64,000 bases of DNA from Cohnella phaseoli (lineage in GTDB: Bacteria > Bacillota > Bacilli > Paenibacillales > Paenibacillaceae). The notes beneath the pieces are model-generated. The model searched no databases. It had not been told where the DNA came from and saw only the letters and a list, made by a program, of their open reading frames with translations. The stretch spans positions 248,001 through 312,000 of the forward strand of contig NZ_QRDZ01000004.1 of NCBI RefSeq assembly GCF_003386235.1, written 5' to 3'. Made by a program: the position numbers and the translations under genes. Shown here in pieces: positions 7,667-15,916 of this stretch (positions within the stretch are counted from its first letter, which is position 1; each line of letters opens with the position of its first letter).

Positions 7667-10600
7667 ATGAAACAACTCAGGATAAAAGGTTTCGTTTGCT
7701 TGATGGTTGCGTTGCTTCTCGTTCCGTTTTTCCCGAACCCGCGCGCGCAAGCCGCAGCTATCTCCATGCCCGCGCTGGGGGATTCTCTCAAATTAATCGT
7801 ACGCAACGACGAAAATTCAGGCAACCATTATCTCTATCAAAGCTTCTCGAATTCCTCCTATACTTTCCAGCCGGGCGATTATCTCGAATACGACGTGAAC
7901 ATTGATCAGCGGGCCGCAGGAATTGGGGGACTCGACATCGAGACGACGACGGGCCAGAAGCTCCGGAATTCCGGTTGGTCGGATCAGAACGGACTCTCGG
8001 GGCATCCGGCCGCGGATATTTCCGCTTACGCCTATAAGAGTGGTTACCACCGAAAGCTAGCGATTCCGAACGCGCTCGTAGGCACGACGGCCGACAAGTG
8101 GATGGTCGCAGGGGAGGCCGATAATCCTCTCAATGTGTACGCGGCTCGTTACGATAACATCGTCATTACGGACGGGAACGGAACCGTTCGGAAGATCGTT
8201 TATCGTCGGGCGGCGGACGCCAACCGGAATGTCGTGGAGCTTAACGCCTATACTTCGTCATCTTCCATGGCAACCGTCGTGGATAATTGGGACAAGGAAA
8301 ACGCGGGAACGGCTTTGCGATTGGCGGTGACAAACGACGGGACCGCTAACAACCATTATTTGTATCGAAGCTTCTCCAACCGGCCGTACACTTTCCAAGC
8401 GGGCGATTACATCGAATACGATACGCAGTTGGAGAACTATTCTTCGGGGCTGGGCGGCATCGATATTCAGACCGCGGACAATCTGAATTTCAGGGATTCC
8501 GGTTGGACGGATCAGAATGGAATTAGCGGTCACCCGGCATCGGATGTTTCTTCCCTGGCCTATAAGGACTGGTATCATCGAAAGCTGGCCGTGCCCGCCG
8601 CAATGGTCGGCAAATCGTCCGTGAAATGGATGGCCGTCAGCGAAAACGATACCGAGAACGGAGTAGGCATCGCTTATTACGATAACATCGTCGTGACCGA
8701 CGGCAACGGGAACGTGAAACAAGAGATTTACAAGGAAGCATCGCATATGACTCTAAACTCGGTCGAAATTTCCGCCCATGCTTCCTCTTCGGCCATGACG
8801 GCGATTATTCCCGTCGCGATGGGCGGAATTCCCAGCGCCAGTTCTTCTTATCTCACTGGAGATCCTTGGCAAGGAGTCGGCGGTCCCGGCAAAGCGATCG
8901 ACGGCAATTTGGCCGGTTACTGGCATTCGAGAGATGCAGGCCCCAAATGGCTGGTCATCGACTTGAAACGAATTTACAATATCAAACGTTGGGCGGTCTG
9001 GCATGCTTCTTCTTTCGACGATTCACCGCTATACAACACCCAAGACTTCAAACTGCAAACCAGTTTGGACGGCGTGACTTACACCGATGCAGCTACCGTA
9101 ACCGGAAATAAGGCGGGCATTACGGATCTAGATGTAGACGTGAACGCCAGATACGTCAGGCTTTACGTGACAAAAGGGACTCAGGATGGTGGAGATGGAT
9201 TCGCGAGAATTCGCGAATTCGAAGTGTACGCTTCCTCGGAACCGAATATTTCAACGTATAAACCTGTCATCTCAAGTTCGTTCCAGCCGGGCGGCGAGCC
9301 CGCGAACGCCGTAGACGGATCTTACAACGCCTGGATAAGCCATTCGGCTTCCCCTAGTTGGCTAAGGGTCGATCTGGGCAAAGTCTATAAAGTCAAGCGC
9401 TGGGTTGTATGGAACGCGGCCGTTCGCGGCGAACCGGCCGTCTACAATGCTAAAGATTATAAGCTGCAAGCGAGCGACGACGGAGTAAACTTTACGGACG
9501 TGGATACCGTCTCGGGCAATACGGCGGCGGTTACCGACCGGAATATCGAAGCCGTCGGGCGTTATTTTAGACTCTACATTACGCAAGGAACGCAAACCGG
9601 TTCGGACGGGTACGTTAGATTGGCGGAGCTTGGGTTATTCGGAGAGCTCTACGGAACGGATACGCCCGTCACGTCGAATAAAACGGTTACGGCAAGTTCA
9701 ACGGACCTAGGTACATCGGCTGGCAACGCGGTCGACGATCTCCTAAACACAAGATGGCGTTCTGCCGGGACGGGAACCCAATCGCTGACGGTCGACCTCG
9801 GGCTGACGCATGTTCTCGACAGGTGGGTCGTGAAGCATGCCGGCGCTAACTGGGAGAATGATCTAAACAATACGAGAGACTTCAAGCTGCAGGTAAGCAA
9901 CGATGGCACGAATTACACGGACGCAGATACGGTCAGCGGGAACGAGGAAAAATCGACGGATCGCAAGATCGCGCCTGTAATAGGGAGATACGTTCGGTTG
10001 AGCATTGTGCAGGGAACGCAGACTGCGGGCGACGGCAAAGCGAGAATTCAGGAATTCAAGGTATACGGATCAGCGATCAACGCCGATCAGAATCCGGGCA
10101 TCGTTACGACGTTGCATCCGACGGACGACATCGTCGTTGCTTCTTACGATGTCACCTCGGCTCCATATTTTGCCGACAAGACGGGTACGAACGACTCCAC
10201 CTTGGCGATTCAAAAAGCTTTGGACGATTGTTACGCAACGGGCGGGGGAGTCGTGTACGTGCCTGCTGGCAAGTATAGAATTACGGATTCGCTCTCTATT
10301 CCCGCGCATGTCACGCTTCGGGGCGACTGGCAGGATCCGGATTCAGGGACCGATTACGGAACGGTAATCGTGGCGGACGTCCCTAGCAGCGAGCTGGAAT
10401 TGCCCGGATTGATCCGAATCGGCGGCAGCGGCGGGTTAAAGGGGATGAAGATTTACTATTCAAACCAGTCCGCGGCAAGCCCGGTTCCTTACCCGTATAC
10501 GATCGAGCTTCCGGGACGCGCGTATCAAGGAGAAGATTACATGCACCAAACGGTGCAGAACGTTACGCTGCTTAACTCCTATAAAGGCATCATCGCCTTT

Positions 10601-12682
10601 AGATCGAATACTTCGGCCTATGATTCCGTAGGAGAGGAATACTATTTGAACAACGTTAAGGGGACCGTGCTCAAGCAGGCAATGAAGCTATATAATACGG
10701 CGGACGTAGGCAAAGCCGTTCATGTTAAGTTCAACAATTCCTATTGGGCTGATGCTTCCTCGGGCTACAATCCGCAAAGCCGATCTTCCTTGGACGCGTT
10801 TACTAGAACGCAGGGGAAAGGATTGGAGATCGGCGACACCGAGTTTAGTGAGTACTACGATATCTCTTTGCATGATTACGAGATCGGCGTTCATGTCGTC
10901 AACGGATCGCGAACGGCGGGTAGCGGAACCTTCTTCGGGCTGGACGTTCAGAATAGCAATATTGCGCTAAAGGTGGATTATTTAGCGAGTCCCCAAGTCG
11001 GTTTCGTCTTTTCGAACTCTACGTTTAAGGCGAATCAAGGCGCTAATCCAGTGGCCGTGCAATTAAACAATAACATTCCCGCGCCGTTTATTTTCAATAA
11101 CTCGACAATCGGCGGCGGAGCGGCCACCGCCGTGCAATTGACGACGAGTTCGTTCGTCAGTCTCAACAATTGCAAGTTCGACGATTGGACCGGACCGTAT
11201 GCCATTACGGCGAATAACGGGTCGATAACGGTCGAGGGGAGCACGTTTACGCCGACGCTGACCTCCTCCAAGAAGGCCGTCGGTTTGTCGGGAGCCCTTA
11301 CGTCGGCGGCTGTGCTCGGCAATGCGTTTACAGGGGATCCCAGCTTCTTTTATGACAATACTAGCTCTGGAGACGTAAAGGTCCAGCATACCGGCTATAC
11401 GTTCGCGCAGCATGGCGTGACGGGTCATACGTTCAAATCATCGCTGCCCAAGCCGCCCAATGCTAACTTTTATAACGTCAAGACCTCCTATGGAGCGAAG
11501 GGAGACGCGCTCGCTGACGACACGTCGGCGATCCAGAGCGCATTGAACGATGCCGGCCTTGCGGGAGGAGGAACCGTCTACTTGCCGCCGGGGCAATACA
11601 GAATCAATACGCATCTTACCATCCCCGACCATGTGGAACTTCGGGGGGCCGAAGACGTCCCGCATAAAGGAGACGTTAAAGGCTCGGTGTTATACGTCTA
11701 TGAAGGCCGCCGAACAAGCACGCCGGACAGCGATACGGCTTTTATTACTCTGAGCGGAACCGATTCTGGAATAAGGGGATTAACGATCTACTACCCGGAA
11801 CAGACGAACAGCATCAGCGCATCGGGAACGTTTATTACGTATCCATGGGCCGTGCGGGGCATCGCGAGAGGCGTGTATGCGATCAACGTCAATCTTGTGA
11901 ATGCTTACAAGGGAATCGACCTCGGTTATACGACGGGTTCTGCGGATAATCACTATATTAGCAATGTGAACGGAACTACATTCAAGAATGCCATTGCCGT
12001 CGGGAATAGTTCGGAAGGGTGGATAGAGGATACGCTATTCAACGCGACTTACGCAGTCAGAACGACTTTGCCGAATAGAATTCGCGAAGAATACGTCTTT
12101 GATTTCCTCTTCCCCTTTACTTGGAATGAGCAAATCGCGTATTTAATCGGCAAAGCGGATAACGAGCATATGCTGAACAATTTCGTGTTCGGAGCGAATA
12201 CGGCTTACAAATACGTCTCGCAAGGAGGCAGCGGCGGGAATGTGACGTCTATTAATAATTCGGCCGACGGGACATTTAACTTTATGGAAGTCAACGGGAC
12301 GGGGGCGAGCGGACTAACGGTCGTCAATTCCCAGACGACCACCTATTTCCCGAACTCGAAGCATATTCAGATGAACGGCGGAACGGCCAAATTTTTTAAC
12401 TTCACTAGCGCGAAGGTGTACTTCGACAACCCGGGCATTCACGTGACGGGCGGGGATTCCGTATTCCAAGGCATATTCTATCCCGGGCAGAACGTCATTT
12501 CCGGGGGGACGACCCATTGGAACAGCGTGTGGTTTCAAAACTCGGGAGTTTCAGGAGCGCAGCTTACTATTTCTCCAGGGGTATTCGGATCAAGCGTATC
12601 GGGATCCGCGGGCAAGGACGTGCTGAATATCGTTAATCATGCGGGTCCCGGCATGGAACTGAGCAATAACGTGAAATATTGA
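7667..12682 (+). CDS. secreted multi-domain protein: F5/8 type C domains plus two pectate-lyase-like beta-helices
   Basis: A 1671-residue exported protein with an N-terminal signal peptide (MKQLRIKGFVCLMVALLLVP, cleavage near AQA). Modules in order: two ~145-residue homologous repeats of unknown function (~37-183 and ~214-358, sharing GNHYLY/NNHYLY, SGW(S/T)DQNG and YHRKLA); three discoidin/F5-8C-type domains (~375-523, ~525-662, ~663-803) that usually bind carbohydrate; then two pectate-lyase-superfamily right-handed beta-helices (~825-1258 and ~1263-1671), each opening with the family pattern of many DST/TSAIQ(K/S)AL and GGG(V/T)VY(V/L)P repeats. The start ATG has GAGAGGGG upstream. There is no anchor or SLH domain, so it is probably released or glycan-bound. 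The likely role is polysaccharide binding and cleavage; the exact reaction (lyase, hydrolase or epimerase-like) cannot be read from sequence. It is the last gene of block A and ends at a good terminator. Confidence 0.85.
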   Translation: MKQLRIKGFVCLMVALLLVPFFPNPRAQAAAISMPALGDSLKLIVRNDENSGNHYLYQSFSNSSYTFQPGDYLEYDVNIDQRAAGIGGLDIETTTGQKLRNSGWSDQNGLSGHPAADISAYAYKSGYHRKLAIPNALVGTTADKWMVAGEADNPLNVYAARYDNIVITDGNGTVRKIVYRRAADANRNVVELNAYTSSSSMATVVDNWDKENAGTALRLAVTNDGTANNHYLYRSFSNRPYTFQAGDYIEYDTQLENYSSGLGGIDIQTADNLNFRDSGWTDQNGISGHPASDVSSLAYKDWYHRKLAVPAAMVGKSSVKWMAVSENDTENGVGIAYYDNIVVTDGNGNVKQEIYKEASHMTLNSVEISAHASSSAMTAIIPVAMGGIPSASSSYLTGDPWQGVGGPGKAIDGNLAGYWHSRDAGPKWLVIDLKRIYNIKRWAVWHASSFDDSPLYNTQDFKLQTSLDGVTYTDAATVTGNKAGITDLDVDVNARYVRLYVTKGTQDGGDGFARIREFEVYASSEPNISTYKPVISSSFQPGGEPANAVDGSYNAWISHSASPSWLRVDLGKVYKVKRWVVWNAAVRGEPAVYNAKDYKLQASDDGVNFTDVDTVSGNTAAVTDRNIEAVGRYFRLYITQGTQTGSDGYVRLAELGLFGELYGTDTPVTSNKTVTASSTDLGTSAGNAVDDLLNTRWRSAGTGTQSLTVDLGLTHVLDRWVVKHAGANWENDLNNTRDFKLQVSNDGTNYTDADTVSGNEEKSTDRKIAPVIGRYVRLSIVQGTQTAGDGKARIQEFKVYGSAINADQNPGIVTTLHPTDDIVVASYDVTSAPYFADKTGTNDSTLAIQKALDDCYATGGGVVYVPAGKYRITDSLSIPAHVTLRGDWQDPDSGTDYGTVIVADVPSSELELPGLIRIGGSGGLKGMKIYYSNQSAASPVPYPYTIELPGRAYQGEDYMHQTVQNVTLLNSYKGIIAFRSNTSAYDSVGEEYYLNNVKGTVLKQAMKLYNTADVGKAVHVKFNNSYWADASSGYNPQSRSSLDAFTRTQGKGLEIGDTEFSEYYDISLHDYEIGVHVVNGSRTAGSGTFFGLDVQNSNIALKVDYLASPQVGFVFSNSTFKANQGANPVAVQLNNNIPAPFIFNNSTIGGGAATAVQLTTSSFVSLNNCKFDDWTGPYAITANNGSITVEGSTFTPTLTSSKKAVGLSGALTSAAVLGNAFTGDPSFFYDNTSSGDVKVQHTGYTFAQHGVTGHTFKSSLPKPPNANFYNVKTSYGAKGDALADDTSAIQSALNDAGLAGGGTVYLPPGQYRINTHLTIPDHVELRGAEDVPHKGDVKGSVLYVYEGRRTSTPDSDTAFITLSGTDSGIRGLTIYYPEQTNSISASGTFITYPWAVRGIARGVYAINVNLVNAYKGIDLGYTTGSADNHYISNVNGTTFKNAIAVGNSSEGWIEDTLFNATYAVRTTLPNRIREEYVFDFLFPFTWNEQIAYLIGKADNEHMLNNFVFGANTAYKYVSQGGSGGNVTSINNSADGTFNFMEVNGTGASGLTVVNSQTTTYFPNSKHIQMNGGTAKFFNFTSAKVYFDNPGIHVTGGDSVFQGIFYPGQNVISGGTTHWNSVWFQNSGVSGAQLTISPGVFGSSVSGSAGKDVLNIVNHAGPGMELSNNVKY

Positions 12683-12696
12683 GGAAGCAATCATGA

Positions 12697-12748
12697 AAAC
12701 GGCCTGGCAGCTTGGGGAGACTCCCCCGAGCGCCAAGCCGTATTTTTA
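12697..12748 (+). terminator. rho-independent terminator of block A
   Basis: An imperfect stem (ACGGCCTGGC...GCGCCAAGCCGT) with an inner GGGGAGACTCCCC hairpin is followed by TATTTTTATT. It starts 15 nt after the secreted-protein stop. On the minus strand it is followed by a shorter T-run, so it may also serve the converging small membrane gene. Confidence 0.8.
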
Positions 12749-12757
12749 TTCCGATTT

Positions 12758-13156
12758 TTAACTTGGATGGTTCCGCGTGAATAGCTTCTTATCGAAAAAC
12801 AAGATCGCGATAAACAGCACGATGGCGACGAGAAGGATGGACGCCGGAATAATGAACGAAAGCAGCGTCGCCGTATTTTCCGCTTTGTAGTAAGCCAGCA
12901 TGCCGAACGGCATTAGCCCGCCCCCGATCAGAGCGGCCCAAACTTGCAGCTTGGCCGTTCGAACCATGCCGATCTCTTTGAAGACGTAATAAAAAATGCC
13001 GTAAGCGAACAGGGTTAGCCAGCCGACAACAAGAATGTGCGCATGGACGGGAGTCATCGAATAGTCTTCTTTGCCGGCCATATCCGAACCGATAAGAGCG
13101 CCGATTAGCGAATATATGGCCGCGATTCGGATCAACCATTTGCTGTATGCGATCAT
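12758..13156 (-). CDS. small four-helix membrane protein, heme-copper-oxidase-subunit-I-like
   Basis: 132 residues with about four hydrophobic helices (~7-25, ~36-56, ~62-83, ~93-118). The motif TPVHAHILVVGW resembles the HxH...GW helix of heme-copper oxidase subunit I, so it belongs to the short stand-alone relatives found in Firmicutes. A role in heme or redox membrane biology is an inference. The start is placed at ATG 13156 (MIAYSKWL), 11 nt after AAGGAG; the longer in-frame extension to 13396 lacks hydrophobic character and runs into the repeat element, so I reject it. It converges with block A and has no functional link to the sugar genes around it. Confidence 0.7.
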   Translation of the reverse strand: MIAYSKWLIRIAAIYSLIGALIGSDMAGKEDYSMTPVHAHILVVGWLTLFAYGIFYYVFKEIGMVRTAKLQVWAALIGGGLMPFGMLAYYKAENTATLLSFIIPASILLVAIVLFIAILFFDKKLFTRNHPS

Positions 13157-14013
13157 GATGGAATTCTCTCCTTGTATATAAGTTTGAACCAGTGAAAAGG
13201 AAGTCCATTGCATTCCGTAAGGGATTGTTTTGCCGACTTCGGACTGGTTGTTGGGTTGCGGCTGTTCTACAACGGAAAAGTCATAAACCGCAGCCCGAAT
13301 CTGGCCTGAGCGAACGATGGAGGTTTGTGCGAAAAATCGTACAAAGCAGCCCGAATCTGGCATAGGCGGCGGACGATTGTAGGGAAAATCGTACAAAGCA
13401 GCCCGAATCAGGCATAAACGACGGACGTTTATGCGAAAAATCGTACAAAGCGACCAAAGATCAAGAGGTGAATGTCACTAAAGCGTCTTCGATGATTATA
13501 CGGATAAATATTGGTGATTATATGGAAATGTTGTGGATCGTGATTCTATCTCCGGGAGGTACAAACTCTTTCTTTGTCTATCGATCATCTCAGGCAATTC
13601 TGTTTATGGGATATCCCTCAAAAACTGCGGCAAAACCATTCCCTTTCCCCATTTCAATTGGTTATCTCTTTGACGTCTTTGGTTCAACTTATATGGTTTT
13701 GCCTATAACTGTAGTCGTGCATTATGAACGGAGCGTGAACGGAATGTTACGAGATCGCGGTAGCTGCGATGCAGGGAGGAGAAGCGTTGATAAGGCAAGA
13801 ATTTCTGGGGCGAAGGAAGTGCGGCGCGGCACGGTACGGCGCTCCGCCTTCCGATTCCGTTATTGAATCCCTCCGAGTTAGATGTACAATAGGGAGGAAA
13901 TATATTTGCATATGATTGTTTTCGTTTATGTCAAATTAGTGTTTAGTTACAATGGTTATTCCGTAGGCCATGGACCATCTTTTTGATCATTATTGACATC
14001 GAGGGGGCGCGGC
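13157..14013. other. non-coding stretch of ~850 bp
   Basis: It lies between the start of the small membrane gene and an AraC gene. It holds the dispersed 52-nt-period repeat (13277-13556), followed by ~450 bp in which I see no convincing gene, RNA or terminator. A 132-codon open frame (13468-13866) starts inside the repeat, has no SD and resembles nothing. The last ~100 bp are A/T-rich and should contain the AraC promoter, but no clear hexamer pair stands out. Confidence 0.6.
13277..13556 (+). repeat. dispersed intergenic repeat, copy 1, with internal 52-nt tandem units
   Basis: The core AAATCGTACAAAGC occurs at 13334, 13386 and 13438 (spacing exactly 52), with a degenerate earlier unit at 13277. 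Units read core, then CAGCCCGAATCTGGCAT, then a variable ~20 nt. After the last unit comes a conserved tail, including CTAAAGCGTCTTCGATGATT at 13479-13498, that runs to about 13556. The same tail and units occur inverted at 37966-38190. Whole units are conserved, unlike CRISPR spacers. Confidence 0.8.
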
Positions 14014-14865
14014 ATGAAAATCAGATTGTGCGGAGCCGGCACGCTGCTGAGAGGGGCGGAGAAGCCGGGCGGCGGCATGCATCCTTCCTGCCACGAGCTT
14101 CTGTACATTACCGATGGAAAGGTTCGGTTCAAGTGGAGAGGGAATATGTGCGAGGCGGAAGCGCCGGCCGTATTCATGCTGCCCGATTCGACGCCTCACG
14201 AGCTCGAAAGCTTGCAAACAGAGTCCCGTTTTCGGTTTTTGGAGCTGTTCGAGCCGGAGGATTTCCGGTTTACCGATCGTCAGGTGGACGAATGGAACTT
14301 CATGCAGGCGCGCAAGGAAATGTACGCCAAGACGGTGTTGGCCGCTTCGGTCCTGCAGGCTCTCGATTTCGTCTATCATCTTCATGCGACGGGAGCGGCT
14401 GGGGAGGATGACGATTTGGAGACGGTGTGCCTGCTCGAAATTCGCAAAATCTATCGGCTGATCGCACATATTTTGAGACTCTCCGCGAATTCCGGAGCTG
14501 CAAGCCCTTCTCGCAAGCCCAAGGTCGGGGCCCGCGATGCGGTGGACCTGGTTGTCGATTACCTCGATTGGCGCTATAAGGAGAACGTGACGCTGGAGGC
14601 GCTCGCTCAGCTTGTCGCACTCGATCCGTCGTACCTCGTCAGGCTGTTCAAGAAGCATATGAATAAGACGCCCTTCGAATATTTGCGGGATCTCCGCCTG
14701 AAGGCCGCCGCCAGCTACTTGTCGGGCAGCGATATGGCGATCGCGGACATCGTGCAGGAGACGGGCTTTAACAGCGTTCATCATTTTACAAGGCTGTTCA
14801 AGTCGTACTACGGGCAAAGCCCGGCAGAATGGCGCAAGCAGCTGCGAAGCTCCGAGTCCCGTTAA
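14014..14865 (+). CDS. AraC-family transcriptional regulator
   Basis: 283 residues. The N-terminal cupin-like ligand-binding half contains HPSCHELLYITDGKVRFKW. The C-terminal double HTH (~180-283) contains VTLEALAQLVALDPSYLVRL and DIVQETGFNSVHHFTRLFK. Sugar-responsive activators of this form usually control a nearby glycosidase or importer. ATG 14014 is chosen because GAGGGGG (14001-14007) is 6 nt before it; the TTG at 13993 has no SD. It converges with the next AraC gene, 13 bp apart. The rhamnosidase gene at 15917 is the nearest plausible target. Confidence 0.88.
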   Translation: MKIRLCGAGTLLRGAEKPGGGMHPSCHELLYITDGKVRFKWRGNMCEAEAPAVFMLPDSTPHELESLQTESRFRFLELFEPEDFRFTDRQVDEWNFMQARKEMYAKTVLAASVLQALDFVYHLHATGAAGEDDDLETVCLLEIRKIYRLIAHILRLSANSGAASPSRKPKVGARDAVDLVVDYLDWRYKENVTLEALAQLVALDPSYLVRLFKKHMNKTPFEYLRDLRLKAAASYLSGSDMAIADIVQETGFNSVHHFTRLFKSYYGQSPAEWRKQLRSSESR

Positions 14866-14878
14866 AGCGCTCCGGCGC

Positions 14879-15760
14879 CTAGCGCGGCCCGGCGCGATAC
14901 TGCCCCGGCGTCATCCCCGTCGCCTGCTTAAACAGGCGGTGGAATCGCTTAAGGTCGGGAAGCCCGGACTGAGCGGCAATGTCGGCGACGGTTAAGGAGC
15001 TCAGGGAAGGATCGGCGAGCAGCATGCGGCTGCGGTCGATCCTTTCTTTGCGGAGCAGCGCCGAGAAGCTAAGCCCGGTTTGCTCTGCAAGATCGCGCTG
15101 CAGCTGCCTTTCGCCGATGCCGGCGTGTCTGGCGATTTGCGCCAGCGTAATCCTTTCGTGAAGCCGCTCGCGAATGTACTGCAGCGCCCGCTCGATCCGG
15201 TAAGGGACGGCGTCTCTTGCAACGGCGTCTGCACCCGGTTCCATGGCGCGCTCCATCCCGATCAGAAGCTGCAGCAGCAGGCCGACGAGCATCGTCTCGA
15301 AGCCGGTTCGCTTGCTCTCGAACTCGGCATGCAGCGACTCGAACAGACGCCCGAATTCGCCGTTTGTCTCCCGCATCCGCAGCCATCCGCCCGGCTCGGA
15401 CACGAGCTGGCGGAAACGGTATAATCCGTATTCGGCAGGCAGAAGCGAGGTCAGAAATTGAAATAGTTTCTCGTCGAAAATGCAATTGACAATCAGCAGC
15501 GGCTCCTTGGCGCTTGGAGAAGACGGACGGAAGATGTGGGAGACGCCGACGGGCAGGAAAAACAGATCTCCCTGGGAGACGCGGATCGTCTCGTCGCCGA
15601 TATAGTGGAAGCCGGCGCCCGACCAGACGTAGCAGATCTCGATAAAATCGTGCTCGTGCTCAGGTAGATCGAACCGCTCGCTGACTCTGTTGACGAAAAT
15701 ATTCAGCCCGTTATGAAAGAATAGCTCTCCTTTTTCCAGCCAAATCCCCGATCTTTTCAT
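14879..15760 (-). CDS. AraC-family transcriptional regulator, divergent from the rhamnosidase
   Basis: 293 residues. The cupin domain has FDLPEHEHDFIEICYVWSGA (classic sugar-pocket His pair) and the C-terminal AraC HTH pair has ITLAQIARHAGIGERQLQRD and DIAAQSGLPDLKRFHRLFK. On the minus strand GGAGG lies 6 nt before the ATG at 15760; the upstream in-frame codons to 15850 are not needed. It is divergent from the GH78 gene across 156 bp, an arrangement typical of a local activator of rhamnoside use (inference). Confidence 0.88.
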   Translation of the reverse strand: MKRSGIWLEKGELFFHNGLNIFVNRVSERFDLPEHEHDFIEICYVWSGAGFHYIGDETIRVSQGDLFFLPVGVSHIFRPSSPSAKEPLLIVNCIFDEKLFQFLTSLLPAEYGLYRFRQLVSEPGGWLRMRETNGEFGRLFESLHAEFESKRTGFETMLVGLLLQLLIGMERAMEPGADAVARDAVPYRIERALQYIRERLHERITLAQIARHAGIGERQLQRDLAEQTGLSFSALLRKERIDRSRMLLADPSLSSLTVADIAAQSGLPDLKRFHRLFKQATGMTPGQYRAGPR

Positions 15761-15916
15761 CTTCATCCTCCGTTCCCGTTGTTGCATATCTACCCGTCGC
15801 TGCTTGAATGTGAATGAAGTCATCATAAACCTATTCCAAGTCGCGATCAACCCATAACGTTACTCGCCCGATTTTCTACAATTAAGAGAGATTATATTGA
15901 CGAAAGGTGTGTACCT

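Noticed and set aside
13157..13396. N-terminal extension of the small membrane protein
   Set aside because: The extension is not hydrophobic, runs into repeat DNA, and a good SD lies just before ATG 13156.
13277..13451. Possible CRISPR array (regular 52-nt spacing)
   Set aside because: Whole 52-nt units are conserved, only three to four units exist, there are no unique spacers, and no cas gene is seen.
13468..13866. 132-codon open frame on the plus strand
   Set aside because: It begins inside the dispersed repeat, has no SD, and its product resembles no protein and has mixed composition; copy 2 of the repeat has no matching frame.
13990..14817. 275-codon open frame antisense to the AraC gene
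   Set aside because: The sense frame has both AraC helix-turn-helix motifs and an SD; the antisense product is featureless.
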